A stretch of 64,000 nt of DNA. Origin: Eledone cirrhosa (lineage: Eukaryota > Mollusca > Cephalopoda > Octopoda > Eledonidae). Positions 11,301 to 22,143 of the stretch are shown here, one piece after another. Both the position numbers and the translations under genes were made by a program. The stretch's first letter is position 1. The number at the start of each line of letters is the position of its first letter. The notes below the pieces were generated by a model. It was not told the DNA's origin. It was given only the letters and a program-made list of their open reading frames with translations, and ran no database searches. The DNA is taken from contig OZ024740.1 of the NCBI GenBank assembly GCA_964016885.1, forward strand, positions 203,418,877 through 203,482,876. Reading direction: 5' to 3'.

Positions 11301-14300
11301 AGTGAGTGCTGGGTGCTTTTTTGTGGCGCCTACACGTCCACTTTACAGTGTGGGCTGGGTGCTTTTTTGCCGTGGCACCTCCACGACCACCTTGCAGTGG
11401 GGGATGTGGGGGCATATTGTCTATATGCTTCAGCTTGTACCCATGGGAGATCGGGTACTCTGTATTACTGCGTGGCGCCAAAGGTCACAGTCATGTGTCA
11501 TCACCTTTGAGAGGTGAAATTGGGTAAGGTCGGCTTTTATCACCTCATCCCAGGTCATCTTGGGTCTCCCTACTCCGCGGTTTCCATAGACTTCTAGTGC
11601 TCTGCACCTTTTTATGCAGCTGTCATCCTTCATACGCATCACATGTCCTTACCAACGCAACCGCCTCTCCTGCACACGGCATTTGATTCCTCTTATGCTC
11701 AGTCTCTCTCTCAATTCATTTATGCTTTGTCGTTCGCGTATATTACTTTTACACATCCATCGGAGCATGCAGGCTTCCTTTCTCTCTAATCTACCTAAGT
11801 CTTCCACCTTCAGCGCCCAGGTCTCACTACCATGCAACATCGCTGTTCGGATACACGCATCATACAGTCTGCCTTTCATTTTGAGGGAGAAGCCTTTTGC
11901 AGCTAGCAGTGGTAGTAGTTCCCTAAACTTCTTCCATCCTGTTCTTACCCTAGTTATTGTACTTTCTGAACACCCACCTCCGCTGCTAATTCGGTCACCT
12001 GGGTAGCAGAAGCTGTCTACTGTTTCTACAGAGCTCTCCCAGAGATTGGTGGTACTTGTTTCCTGTGGCTGTTTGCTGCCCCAGCACAGCTGCTGCATGT
12101 GAAGCCTACATTGTTTGCATTTGGGGCAGAGAATGGAGTTCCTACCTACACCTTTCCTACATACTGAGCAAGGCCATTTCCCTGAGGGGATCTGGGTTCT
12201 GTTTTCTCGTCTACTTACAAGGACCTTAGTCTTTGTCATGTTGACTTTGAGACCCTTTCTTTCTAGTCCCTGCTTCCAAGTTTGGAATTTCTTCTCTAGT
12301 TCTACCATAGATTCAGCTATAAGTGCGAGGTCATCAGCATACAGGAGTTCCCATGGGCATCCGGTCTTAAATTCCTCCGTTATTGCCTGCAGGACTATGA
12401 TGAACAGGAGGGGGCTAAGAACAGAGCCCTGGTGGACCCCAACCTGTACGCTAAATTCCTCGTTATACTCATTGCTAATCCTAACTTTGCTGACTGCTCC
12501 CCTATACATGGCTTGTACCGCTTTCACAAGCCATTCATCTACTCCTAGTTTTCTAAGAGCCCACCAGATTACAGCACGTGGAACTCTGTCAAAGGCTTTC
12601 TCAAGATCGACAAATGCCAGGTAGAGTGGCTTACTTTTAGCTAGGTACTTTTCCTGTAACTGCCTCACAAGGAAGAGGGCATCAGTGGTGCCTCTTCCTG
12701 GTACAAACCCAAATTGCATCTCGTCTAGTTTCACCCGGTCCCTAATCAACTGTGCTATAACTCTTTCTGTTACTTTCATGACCTGGTCCATCAGCTTCAT
12801 ACCTCTATAGTTTCCTCTATCTAGTGCATCACCTTTACCTTTGTAGCAGTTGACAATGATGCTACTGCACCAATCTTTTGGTATGACACCTTCTAGTATT
12901 ACCTGGTTAACAATACGTGGTTATAGTGTGACCTACCGACCCAGATGCCTTCAGTATCTCGGCAGCTATACCCGATGGACCGGTTGCCCTCCCCATCTTC
13001 ATATCTTTGATTGCCTTACTTACTACGCTGCTGCTGACTTGTACTGCTGGCCCCTCTATAGGGTCTACTTGGGGTAGGGTCTCTTCTTCCTATGCATTCT
13101 CCTCATTTAGTAATCTATCATAATGACTCTTCCATGCATCTTTCTTCTCAGCACTTGTGAGGGCAAGCTCACCTTTATCATTCCGGATACACTTCTCTCC
13201 AATGACATCACAATTCTCTCTGACACACTGCCTCGCAATCTTGAATACCTCCTGTATCTGGTCCTCACGTTGCAAAACATGCTTGAATTTTCTATCCTCT
13301 GCTTCCCTCCTAGCTAAGTATACTTGTCGCCTAGCTTCCCCCTTGGTCTCTATGTAATGTACCCTGCTCCCCCCGTTCTTCCATTCTTTCCATGCCTGTC
13401 TCTTGGCCTTAACTGCCTCATCTACCTTATTGTTCCACCACCAAGTCACTCTCCTCCTGCTTGTGGTCTTACTCCAGCCACAGACCTCATCCGTCGCCTC
13501 TAGTAAGTTATTTTTTAGGAACTCCCAGTTCTCTTCTACATTGAATGTCTCTATCTGTTCTTCTTTACTGTCGTAGGCGTTGAGTAAAATATATTTAAAT
13601 CTGTTACTGGTTGAGGGGTCTTTCAGCTTCCAGATCTTTCTTCTCCAGGCTGGCCTCTGTTTCCAGGTTCGTCTAGTTCTGACTGTGAGGTCGCTGACAA
13701 CTAAGCTATGTTGGGATGTACATTCCTCACTAGGGAAGGCTTTTGTGTTTACAACCGTCCATCTGTCACGTCCTCTGATGAGGATAAAATCTATCTGAGT
13801 AGAATGCTCCCCTGATCTATAGGTGATCAGGTGGTTGTCGGGTTACATATCGACATGTCATTGGCGTCGCAGAATTCTAGAAGTCTGAATCCTTCCTCAT
13901 TTCTTGTGCCAACCCCATGGACTCTATTGAAGCTGTCGCAGTGTTTACCTACGTGTCCGTTAAAATCTCCTGTGATTGTTAGAGCAGTAGTGTGCATTAG
14001 GGACTCGTAAAACCTATCCTTAAGTTTGTCTGGCAACCCCGATTGGGGTGCGTAAGCTGATATTATTGTGGTAATTGTTTTATTCAGGACTAGTCTGAGT
14101 TTAATGATTCTTGCATTTACCCTGTACACTGAGATTACTTTATCTACCCACTTGTCAGCTAGTAGTATACCTACACCACCCATCCCATCGTCATTTCCCA
14201 CCCAGAAAAATTTGTAGCACCGACTTTTTCCTACAAGGACTCTAGCAGACTCTCCTCTCCATCTAGTCTCTTGCACACAGCATACATCAATTTCCTTTCG

Positions 14301-17300
14301 CTCTAGCATTTCTACGATTTCTCCTGCTCTTCCTTTCATTGTGCTTACATTGATGGTACCAACTCGGAGTTTTGGGCATTTGTTGACACTCGTAGGGAAG
14401 GGTCTCTGGATTGGCGCTTTACATGGGTGCTTGGTAGCTCGCGGATTCATATTTCATAAGATGACAATTACGATGACAATTAAATCTACTACCCAGTAAG
14501 CCACAGCAAGATTTGAATACACAAAACAAATATCAGGAACAAATACTGCAAGCCATTTTGGCCAATGCTCTAACAATTCTGCCAGTCCACTAACTTAGAC
14601 TGGTAATATATTTTATTGATTCTGAAAGGGTGAAAGACAAGCTGATCTTGGCAAGATTTGAACACAGAGCTTAGAAATCAAGAACAAATACTGCAAAGAA
14701 TTTCATCAGATATTCTAACAAATATTCCACCAGTTTACAGCTCTAGACTAGAATTTTATTTAATAAACCTCCCTTCAAGTCCTAACACAGCAACCTCTCT
14801 AGTGCTGATGCCATGAAAAATGCACCCAGTATTCCAAGTAAAGTGGTTGGTAAATAAAAAGAGCATCTAGTTGTAGAAACCATGCCTAAAAAGGGTCAAG
14901 AGAACTCTTCAGCTGTATCAATGACACAACAATCTTCTAAGTGCTGGAATGTGAGAAGAGATCCCTCACCTGTCTGAGAGGTCAGTAGTTCTGATTAAGT
15001 TCCTTGCCAGCATAGAAAATGGATGTTAAATGATGATGATAAGACTGCAACAGGATTTGAAAGCAGAGCACAGGGAACCAGTACAAATATCATCATATGA
15101 TATTTTGTCTAATAATCTAAAAAATATATGTAGTAGATGGGATGGTCACAATTGGAATGTAAATATCAGCAACGTATACCATTGCTATCCAGATACATGC
15201 CCAGACAATGTGGGAGAATACTCTTTGACATGCAGAACTCCAGGTACAAGGTTCTTCATGGTTCCAACAGACAAACTGAGGAAAGTGTTAGCCCATAGGA
15301 TAGCAAGGGAGATTCCTAATCACAGAGCTCTCTTCTGCAGGTGACCAAAGGTTTCCATCACTACAGATTCAATGACAAACCCAGCAGAAAGCAACTAATA
15401 CTTCAACAGCAATCTTCAGCTAATCAGGCAAAACCTGAGTCTTTCACTGAATGCACCAGGTTGACACTGAGTTGCTGCATTATGTCCCAGATGAGGGGCT
15501 TACCACCATAAAAGGGAAAGATTGTGATACCATTTGGCCATCCCCTCAGTTCAACCCAACCAGCTTCAAGCAACAAGCCATATGATAGCTCACAGTGGAT
15601 GATAGCTGAAAGAGTTCACCATGAATCCACATCAACACATGTTGTTTACAGATACAAAGGCTGAGCCTCAGGAAACACTGTGTGGACACGTTTGTCCTTC
15701 ACCCACTGCCATGTCATCACAGTACTGGTTATATACCATGCCATTCCATTCTCTAACAATTCACTACTGTTGGATCTTCAATAATATAACACTTCTTGTA
15801 AATGTTGTACACTCTAAACTTTGAACATCATTTAACAAGCAAACAGCTGTCCTAACTGGTGGATAAATGAAATTGTTAGTGTCAGACAGGATGCCTTGTG
15901 GTATTTGTTCCAGATGTTTGCATTCTAAGTTCAAATCCTAATCCTTTCATTATTATGTTTCTAATGAAACATATTGCCTATAGTTTTGAAAATAATAAAA
16001 AATTTGGAGGGATTTAGTAATATAACCAAGGGTCGGACGCCATGCTTTCCAGCATAGTTACGTCCCTTTACGATCTGAGTTCAAATCCCGCCAAGGTTGA
16101 CTTTGCCTTTCATCCTTGCGGGGTCGATAAAATAAAGTACCAGTAATGCACTGGGTAATTGCTGGCCTTGTGCCTAAAGTAGAAACAATTATCTAGTACT
16201 TGGAACATAACAATTCTTACATAAAATTATGATGGAAAGTTTTTAGATGAATAAAGCTTTGTATCATAGAATCAGAAGCAGTTTAGTATCAAAAGGATTA
16301 ATCTATCATTCTCTTGTAAGTATTCAGGCTAGATCTCTGCTTTGAATATACCTTTTTGTCTCCCTCCAACCAATCTTAGAAGCCCTGGAAAGCATTATGG
16401 GCACTGCTTGTCCCCTTCCGATGAAACAAGCGTTTTAAGACATTTTCCCAGCTAAAGCAGAGGTTAACCTTGCGGACTCCATGATAGGCTTCATACTCAA
16501 CATGGGGTCATTTTTTAGGCAATGTTTTACATCCAGGCACCTTTCCTGACATCCACACTTTTAGTTGTCTCTCACAACATGCAGGGATATGGTGTAGCTA
16601 TTTTAAACAGAATATACAGTGAACTAGGTTTTTTCTCTTCATAAAAATGCCTTGTTATTTTGTACAAACTTTTTGTTTTTACTTTGACCAAACAGTAAAT
16701 AATAATTAAACAGACAGCTATTGTAGTTAATAACATGACACTTTTATGAAAAGAAATAGTTTCTAGCAGTTGAAAATACAGAAATAAGAACAAGGTAATA
16801 CGTTTCTAATTTTGAAATGTTTCATCATCATCATTTAATGTCAGTCTTCCCTGCTAGCAAAGATTGAATGGGTCTCCACAGACTGACTCAATACTCAAGC
16901 AGATCTACTAACCTCTCCGATGAGCTGGGACCAGACACCTCTCTTAATCTTTAGCACGCTGAATTTTTTTTTGAATTGCTTCCCTTGATACTGCATTATG
17001 TATTAAGGGGAGATCCCTCTATTGGTGACATAAGGCACCTAGAGCGTGCTGAAGATTAAATATGTTTCCATACTTTACCAAGAAAAGATTTTACTAACCA
17101 CTCCAAGTGAAAGCTGGGAACTTTGTCATATCTTGTCCTTCAGCATTATAGGCTCGGTTTACTTTATTCAGTTCTTCATCCAATGAACTTTGTACAACAG
17201 GTGTCACATCAACCATCTTGCCACCAGCAGATCTGAAAGACAAACAAAACTATTTACATATACATATATATATATATTTGTTAATAGTGAATCTTGCCGA

Positions 17301-18736
17301 TTCTATAGTCATTCGTTCAGTGCATGATTAATAAGTTTATTACACAAGCATATATATAATTTTACATTCACTTTCTGGCATCAGTAGGATGGGATATTAC
17401 AGTCCACGACAAGGTTGGTTAGATAAGATTGTTTAGCCCATTCTGCTTTGGCATGGACTCTATGGCTGGATGTCCTTCCTAACGCCAACTACATTATAGA
17501 ATGTACTGGATGTTTTTATTTGCTTTGAATCTGACAAGTCTAAGGGGCACTCACTACTTACCATTGTTTCTGTTTATGCAAGGCAGCATGACGGAGGAGG
17601 TAGGTGGATGGGAGTGAGAGAGAGTGATGACAAGAACTAGACTGAGTTGATATGTAGAGTGAGAGTGTGATCAGAGAGACAGTAATAGAAGAGAGGCAAT
17701 GTGAAAATGGAGTCAGTGTATGACAGAAAAGACACTGTGGATTGAGTAATCAAGAATTGGGTGGTGGATGCCACCAGAAGTGACCTTGAGAAGAGAAAGT
17801 GATGGTTGGTAGCACAGAAGGGATTATGGTGGAAGAGGGAAGAGGAGGTTGTATATATATGTATGTATATATATCATCACTGTTTAACTTCCATTTCTCC
17901 ATGCCTGCATGGGTTAGATGGGTTGTCCACGTCATGAGACAAGTCTGGCCAGCTGGCCGTGCCATACCTTGCTCAGAGGTAACTGTATTTTGGCTGGGAT
18001 TTTACAGTTGGATGCCCTTCCTAACATCAACCACGTTTACAGTATGGAAGTGGAGAGCACCATTGTTATGAGGAGGATCTGGCCAGTTGGCCATGTCAAG
18101 CCTTATTCATAATGGGGCCATGTTTGGGCTGGGTTTTTATGGTAGCTGGATACCCTTCGTACTGTCAACCACGCTCACAGTGTGGAACTGAAAGGTCGTG
18201 TTATGAGACAGGTCTGGCCAGGTGACCACGCCATACCTTGCACAAACATATATATGAATATATACATATAATATATGTGATGCATATGAAGGATAACAGC
18301 TGTATAAAAAGGTGCAGTGCAGAGGACTCAAAGTTGATAGAAGCTATGGTTTAGGAAGACTTGGGATGAGGTGATCTTGCACAATTACACCTCTCAAAGT
18401 CAATGACACAAGATCAAGATCTCTGGTGTTATGCAGTAATACAGAAGATCCGCATTTCCATATGCACAGGTTGAAGCATACATCGTGTATACACTCCCCT
18501 TCCTTTCATACACACCCACTCTTCATCCATGTCCTAAACCTCCACTCTTCTCCAGATAAGTGCCCCATCCTAGCCCTCACTGTAAATGTGGTTCCTGTTA
18601 GGAAGGGCATCCAGCCATAGAAATCAAGCCAGAAATAGTTCTGTATGAGCAAGACATTCATCTAATCTGGCTTGTCTCACAGCAGGACAACTCATCTAAC
18701 TCATACTAGCATGGAAAAATGGATGTTAAAAGGTGA

Positions 18737-18782
<46 letters not shown>

Positions 18783-20690
18783 GCTGCCCATGGGAACTTC
18801 TCTATGCAGATGATCTAACGCTCATAGCTGAATCGATGGATGAACTAGAGAAGAAATTCCAAACATCGAAGCATGGCCTAGAATCAAAAGGCCTTAAAGT
18901 TAATTTGTCTAAGACTAAAGTTCTAGTATGTAGGAAGGAAAATAGGGCACAGGTCCCCTTTGGGAAATGGCCATGCTCAGTGTGTAGGAAAGGAGTAGTA
19001 AGAAATTCCATTTTGTGTCCCAAATGCAAAGTATGGGTGGACATCCCCACAAAGTAAGAAAACAGCACAGTCCCCATGACTTTCGGAAACATTTTTTCAC
19101 GCTCAGAGTTGCTGAAGCATGGAACAAACTACCTGCATCAGTTGTTAGCTGTCAAGACACTGCATCCTTTAAGGCCTCCATACTTCCCGAGATCCGCCAA
19201 CACTACAGCTAATGTTCCCCCTCCATACACATGTATACCATGACTCATACACTATTCACTTCCCTGACATTTGTGTATTATTCTATGTACTATACATACA
19301 CCTTTGACGAGTTGTAGTGCACCTGAGCACTTTACACAATAATTTCATTATTATTATATAAAAGATGTAGTGGGATCACAGGTAAGTTAACTAAGAACAT
19401 AGATTTTATATGTGGCCGGTGCTCAGGTGCAATAAGTAGCAAGTGCCCACAGGATACTAGCTCCTTCTATTGCCCAGATGGCTCTATAGAAATAGTGGAC
19501 ACCTTCCGTTATCTGGGTGACAAAATCAGCAGTGGTGGAGGGTGTTCTGAAAGTACAGTAGCCAGAGTCTGAACGGGATGGAAAAAGTTCAGAGAGCTTA
19601 TACCACTATTGGCCGCTAAAAGTTTCTCTCTAAAAATGAAAGGCAGACTGTATGATGCCTGTACCACGAACAGCAATGTTACATATCAGTGAGACATGGG
19701 CATTGTGTGCAGAGGATCTGCGCAGACTGGAGAGGAACGAAGCATGCATGCTCCGCTGGATGTGTAATAGTAATATACGTGAACAGCAAAGCATAAATGA
19801 ACTAAGTGAGAAATTAGGTATAAGAGGGATCAGATGCTCTTTACTTGAGAGAAGACTACGTTGGTGTGATCACGTGATGTGCATGAAAGACAACAGCTCT
19901 ATAAAAAAGTGCAGGGCGATAAAATTGACGGCAGTTACAGAGTAGGCAGATCCAGAAAAACATGGGCCGATTTGATAAATTCCGACCTTACATACTTACA
20001 CCTCTCTAAGACAATGTCACTGGACCGAGATCTTTGGCACTACGCAGTAATACAGAAAACCTGCCTTGCCTAAGTACAAAGCGAAACCTACAGTCAGTAG
20101 GCACCTCTTAATCAAATATACACCCCCATCCCACCTCCCCCACCCCTTTCTCTGTAAAGTTATGTTGGCACCACAACATCCAGTCCGAAATAAATGAGGT
20201 CGTGTAGGTGTCACGACAAAAAAAAACACCCAGTCCATGCTGTAATGTGGCCGTGTAGGTAACAGTAAAAAGCTCCCAGTCCACACTGTAAACGTAGTTG
20301 GTGTTAGGAAGGGCATCCAGCCGTAGAAAACCTGCTAGACAGTCCCATACGAGCGAGACGCTGAATCTTTCCTCAAGTGGGGCAATTCCCGTCTAAACTC
20401 ATGCTAGCGTGGAAGATAGATGTTAAACGATGACGATGATATATATATGCATAATATATAGTTATATAATATGATTGTTCTTTGGTTGATATACAAACAT
20501 CTCTTCAGATGAATTGAACTTACTTGCTTTTGCTTGCATATTCTCTGATTTTAGATACAAATAGCTGTTGGATAGGGTCAAGTGTAGCTGCACTCTGTAG
20601 AGCTGGAGCAGATATCCCAATGTTTCGCTGTGCAGTAACACTGATCACTCGAGAGACACTGTTGACACCACTGAGAAGTCTGGGAAACAT
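5235..20690 (-). CDS. ATP5PF: ATP synthase coupling factor 6, mitochondrial (3 coding exons)
   Basis: Joined exons 20690-20524, 17232-17099 and 5347-5235 give a 137-aa protein ending in TAA. It is subunit F6 of the mitochondrial F1Fo-ATP synthase, a peripheral-stalk protein on the matrix side. Residues 1-36 have arginines at 4, 14 and 22 and no acidic residue before Asp38, as expected of a mitochondrial targeting presequence. The segment LDPIQQLFVSKIREY (37-51) matches the vertebrate F6 core LDPIQKLFVDKIREY, and the 'SAGG', 'EELNKVNRAY' and 'FPAFTWSDP' segments follow in family order. Splice sites are GT-AG and phases agree. Vertebrate F6 is about 108 aa; the excess is an acidic C-terminal tail (114-137). 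The gene is divergent from GABPA, as in vertebrates. Identity is recognised from motifs, not from a search. Confidence 0.95.
5404..5612 (-). mobile_element. tRNA-derived SINE (family S2)
   Basis: Reverse complement of the S2 SINE. Diagnostic parts are a B-box-like GTTCAAATCCCGCC, GACTTTGCCTTTCATCC, a GATAAAATAAAGTACCAGT segment and the end CTGGCCTTGTGCC. The left edge of the 3.1-kb tandem duplication (5519) falls inside it. tRNA-derived SINEs were described in octopus in the 1990s. Confidence 0.75.
6320..6687 (+). mobile_element. Two head-to-tail S2 SINEs
   Basis: Copies at 6320-6508 and 6519-6687, each with the B-box-like GTTCAAATCCCGCC and each followed by ATTATTAAGCTGGT from the host MITE. 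The repeated flank suggests a local duplication after insertion. Duplicated again at 9419-9786. Confidence 0.75.
8030..8614 (-). mobile_element. LINE 3' end, truncated by the tandem duplication
   Basis: Same sequence as the 3' end of the LINE at 11130-14455: (ATG)n tail, tail sequence, then the last coding segment ([13 protein letters not shown] ... [15 protein letters not shown]). It stops at the duplication junction. Confidence 0.85.
9419..9786 (+). mobile_element. Two head-to-tail S2 SINEs (second tandem unit)
   Basis: Same pair as 6320-6687, carried by copy 2 of the 3.1-kb duplication. Confidence 0.75.
11430..11642 (-). pseudogene. LINE C-terminal segment
   Basis: [15 protein letters not shown] ... 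[14 protein letters not shown] ... DLWRHAVIQ, the last coding part of the LINE, one frameshift away from the RT ORF. The same segment recurs at 19879, 29236 and elsewhere. Confidence 0.8.
11649..12800 (-). pseudogene. LINE reverse transcriptase with zinc-ribbon-like insert
   Basis: 383-aa open stretch: FGFVPGRGTTDALF (motif 2), LAFVDLEKAFDRVPR (motif A), GVHQGSVLSPLLF (motif B), LLYADDLALIAES (motif C with the YADD catalytic pair), then a cysteine module CSVCRKG ... CPKCK that looks zinc-binding. It ends ERRLRW; the final segment (11642-11430) continues in another frame. Confidence 0.85.
13090..13449 (-). pseudogene. LINE linker between endonuclease and reverse transcriptase
   Basis: 119-aa basic, helix-rich segment (WWWNNKVDEAVKAKRQAWKEW ... 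YDRLLNEENA) typical of APE LINE linkers. A stop in the next codons and frame changes at 13090-12800 separate it from the RT. Confidence 0.75.
13827..14450 (-). pseudogene. LINE apurinic-like endonuclease domain
   Basis: 207-aa open stretch with APE motifs: RVGTINVSTMKGR (active-site Asn), CVQETRW (Glu), SAYAPQ and TGDFNGHVG (catalytic Asp/Asn). The frame is lost just after ICNP; the downstream part continues in another frame. The domain makes the target nick for reverse transcription. Confidence 0.85.
14456..15943. other. ATP5PF intron 2: mixed repeats and unassigned sequence
   Basis: 14456-15015 holds decayed SINE/LINE tail fragments (S2-like pieces, then AAGAGCATCTAGTTGTAGAAA). 15030-15880 has no repeat I recognise. 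Its 104-aa open frame (15030-15344) and 67-aa frame (15621-15824) have no motif I know and no convincing splice context. No gene is called. Confidence 0.4.
15944..16310 (+). mobile_element. TTAA-type MITE (family M1) carrying an S2 SINE
   Basis: M1 begins CCTTTCATTA and ends ATCAAAAGGATTAA, imperfect inverted ends next to TTAA-like sites. The internal S2 SINE occupies about 16022-16190, again at the ATTATTAAGCTGG-like site. The M1 consensus ends TTAACCCTTT ... TATCAAAAGGGTTAA suggest a piggyBac-type origin. Confidence 0.55.
17099..17232 (-). CDS. ATP5PF: ATP5PF second coding exon
   Basis: Encodes residues 56-101 (central helix and the Phe-rich FPAFTWS segment). The acceptor TTTCAG precedes 17232 and the donor GTTAGT follows 17099. 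It is 134 bases long; phases fit both neighbours. Confidence 0.93.
17390..18240 (-). repeat. LINE/SINE tail copies
   Basis: Several decayed tail copies (GGATGCCCTTCCTAACATCAACC, CATGGGTTAGATGGGTTGTCC), separated at about 17560-17870 by a purine-rich stretch with no recognised feature. Confidence 0.55.
18255..18745 (+). mobile_element. LINE 3' end fragment
   Basis: Plus-strand copy of the LINE C-terminal segment and tail: AAAAAGGTGCAGTGCAGAGGA, TGTTATGCAGTAATACAGAAG, then GGGCATCCAGCCATAGAAAT and TGGATGTTAAA. Ends in a (TA)n run (18740-18781). Confidence 0.7.
18779..20445 (+). mobile_element. LINE reverse-transcriptase fragment with nested insertion
   Basis: Same family as 11130-14455, starting at the RT motif C (LLYADDLTLIAES), then the zinc-ribbon-like CSVCRKG, the C-terminal segment and the tail to (GATGAT). 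The reading breaks at about 19036, inside the CPKCK cysteine module, and resumes at about 19360 with the expected next residues. Another LINE's 3' end fills the gap. Confidence 0.8.
19036..19357 (+). mobile_element. 3' end of a second LINE family, nested
   Basis: Encodes FFTLRVAEAWNKLPASVVS, a jockey/CR1-style RT C-terminus, then an untranslated tail ending GTGCACCTGAGCACTTTACAC and TTATTATTAT. The same tail occurs at 46300-46740 (-) and 63438-63540 (+). Inserted into the LINE at 18779-20445. Confidence 0.7.
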
Positions 20691-20698
20691 CTTGGCAA
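20524..20698 (-). CDS. ATP5PF: ATP5PF first coding exon
   Basis: The ATG lies at 20690-20688, eight bases inside the exon after the acceptor AG (20700-20699), so an upstream non-coding leader exon must exist. The exon encodes residues 1-56: the targeting presequence and the DPIQQLF core. The donor GTAAGT begins at 20523. The strong donor and acceptor, and the absence of an upstream in-exon ATG, support this start. Confidence 0.93.
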
Positions 20699-20769
20699 CT
20701 ATTGAAAGAAACCATTAGTATTAACTCATTAAGGACAACAAATAATGAATTTAAGAATCTAATCACATG

Positions 20770-20995
20770 TAAAATTTATTAACTCTTTTAATACCAATTT
20801 GATAAAGCCAGCTCTGGTTATATTAAACAAAACCACCCATTTTAAAGGTTTACTATTTAAATCGAAATAATTTCATATGAAAACCATACCTCAGGAATAA
20901 AATAATAATTTTAGCAAATTCCTCAAAATCTATCAATTAATTGAAATAGAGCGACTCTTATTAGAAATATGGTCACAAAATGGTTAAACTTTAGT
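20770..20995 (-). mobile_element. MITE M1-like fragment
   Basis: AT-rich M1-like sequence (TTAACTCTTTTAATACC at the left end; CTCTTATTAGAAATATGG near the right). Non-coding. Lies just upstream of ATP5PF exon 1. Confidence 0.4.
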
Positions 20996-21064
20996 TTAAA
21001 AACATAAAAATACAAAATCTCTAATTGAAATATATTAATATAAGGTAAAACTGTACAAAGCCTA

Positions 21065-21560
21065 TGTATCATCATCATCAACACCATTTTACATCTCTTT
21101 TTCCATGGATTGGAAAGGTTGTTACAGACCAAGTCAGTACTTAAATCAGAGTTACTGCCTTCCTAGATGGATCAGAGGACTACATCTTGCTCAGACACTT
21201 TTCAATTTTGGAATGGTTTTGGTACTGGGTACACTTTATCATGGCACAAGTAGTAGAGAGGCTGTCTTGTATTTGATGGAACAGAAGAGTCCTCTTTATT
21301 CTTTCTTGGAATGGTTTCTACAACTAAATGTCCTTCCTAATGCCAACCCCTTTGCAGAGTGTAATGGATGCATTTTATCATGGTACCAACACTTGAGAGG
21401 TTGTCTTGTCCTTGACAAAACTGAAGAGTCCTCATTACTCTATGTTGCATATCTGTCTGTAGGTTTGTCCCAGTATTTCATCAGCATCTAACACTGGTCA
21501 ATACCATATTTAAAATAAGTATGGGCTGGTATCAAGAACATTAAAAAGTCTTGTTCAATC
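21065..21560 (-). repeat. LINE/SINE tail copy with internal repeats
   Basis: Starts (ATC)n then CACCATTTTACATCTC and continues with repeated 'CCTTCCTAATGCCAACCCCTTTGCAGAGTG'-style units. A second decayed copy lies at 21600-21850. Confidence 0.55.
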
Positions 21561-22143
21561 CAACATGGAAAAATACAAACAAAAATAATAATGATGACAA
21601 TGGATTACTACAATCCACGTTAGACTAGACTTTTCAAAGAACCATGCCTTGACTTTCACATTCCATATTTGGCATGGTTTCTATGCCTGGATGCCCTTTT
21701 TAATGCCAACCACTTTACAAAGTGTACAGGGTACATTTTATCATGGCATGAGCATTGCTACTTCACAGAATGTAGTGAGTGCATTTATCATGACACCAGC
21801 ACTGCCACTTTTCATAGATGTGGAATTTCATCTGAGGGTACTCTGTCATTGGAATGTAAATAAAAACTTAATGTTTAAGAACTTGGTGTGGTACACATAT
21901 GGCAACAAAAGGAGTTGTTCGAGTGTTGGTATATTTCTGGCTCTGTACTCTGAGTTCAAATCCTGCCGAGATCAACTTTGCCTTTCATCCTTTCAATGTT
22001 GTTAACGCAAAGTACCAGCTATTCAGAAATGCCTTACTAACGTGGTTTCACATGGTACATGACATTAAGAGTTAATGTAATACCAGACATATATAGTGAG
22101 GAATATAATCCAGTTTTGAATCCATTTCTGTTCAGTTACATCG

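Larger units (their letters stand above)
8615..11713. repeat. 3.1-kb tandem duplication, copy 2
   Basis: Direct copy of 5519-8614. Its right edge runs on into the LINE, whereas copy 1 breaks inside the LINE at 8614. The junction shares only a few bases (AT), which suggests end joining rather than homologous recombination. An assembly duplication is possible. Confidence 0.95.
11130..14455 (-). mobile_element. Nearly full-length APE-type LINE (RTE-like)
   Basis: About 3.3 kb, minus strand. From its 5' end: apurinic endonuclease domain (14450 to about 13830), linker and RT N-terminal region (13449-13090), RT palm and thumb (12800-11649), C-terminal segment (to 11430), a short tail and (ATG)n at the 3' end. 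Several frameshifts and stops break the ORF, so this copy is inactive. Similar proteins are often misannotated as craniofacial development protein 2. The RTE-clade call is from memory of motif style, not a tree. Its first 580 bases (11130-11713) belong to the tandem duplication. Confidence 0.85.

Noticed and set aside
11614..12624. Long plus-strand frames (130 and 169 aa) over the LINE
   Set aside because: Shadows of the LINE reverse transcriptase on the minus strand.
13827..14450. Endonuclease ORF as a host craniofacial development protein 2-like gene
   Set aside because: It is the endonuclease domain of a LINE followed by its RT; such names come from transposon-derived annotation.
15030..15344. 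104-aa frame as a nested gene in ATP5PF intron 2
   Set aside because: No recognisable motif, no clear splice or poly(A) context; kept only as an unassigned stretch.
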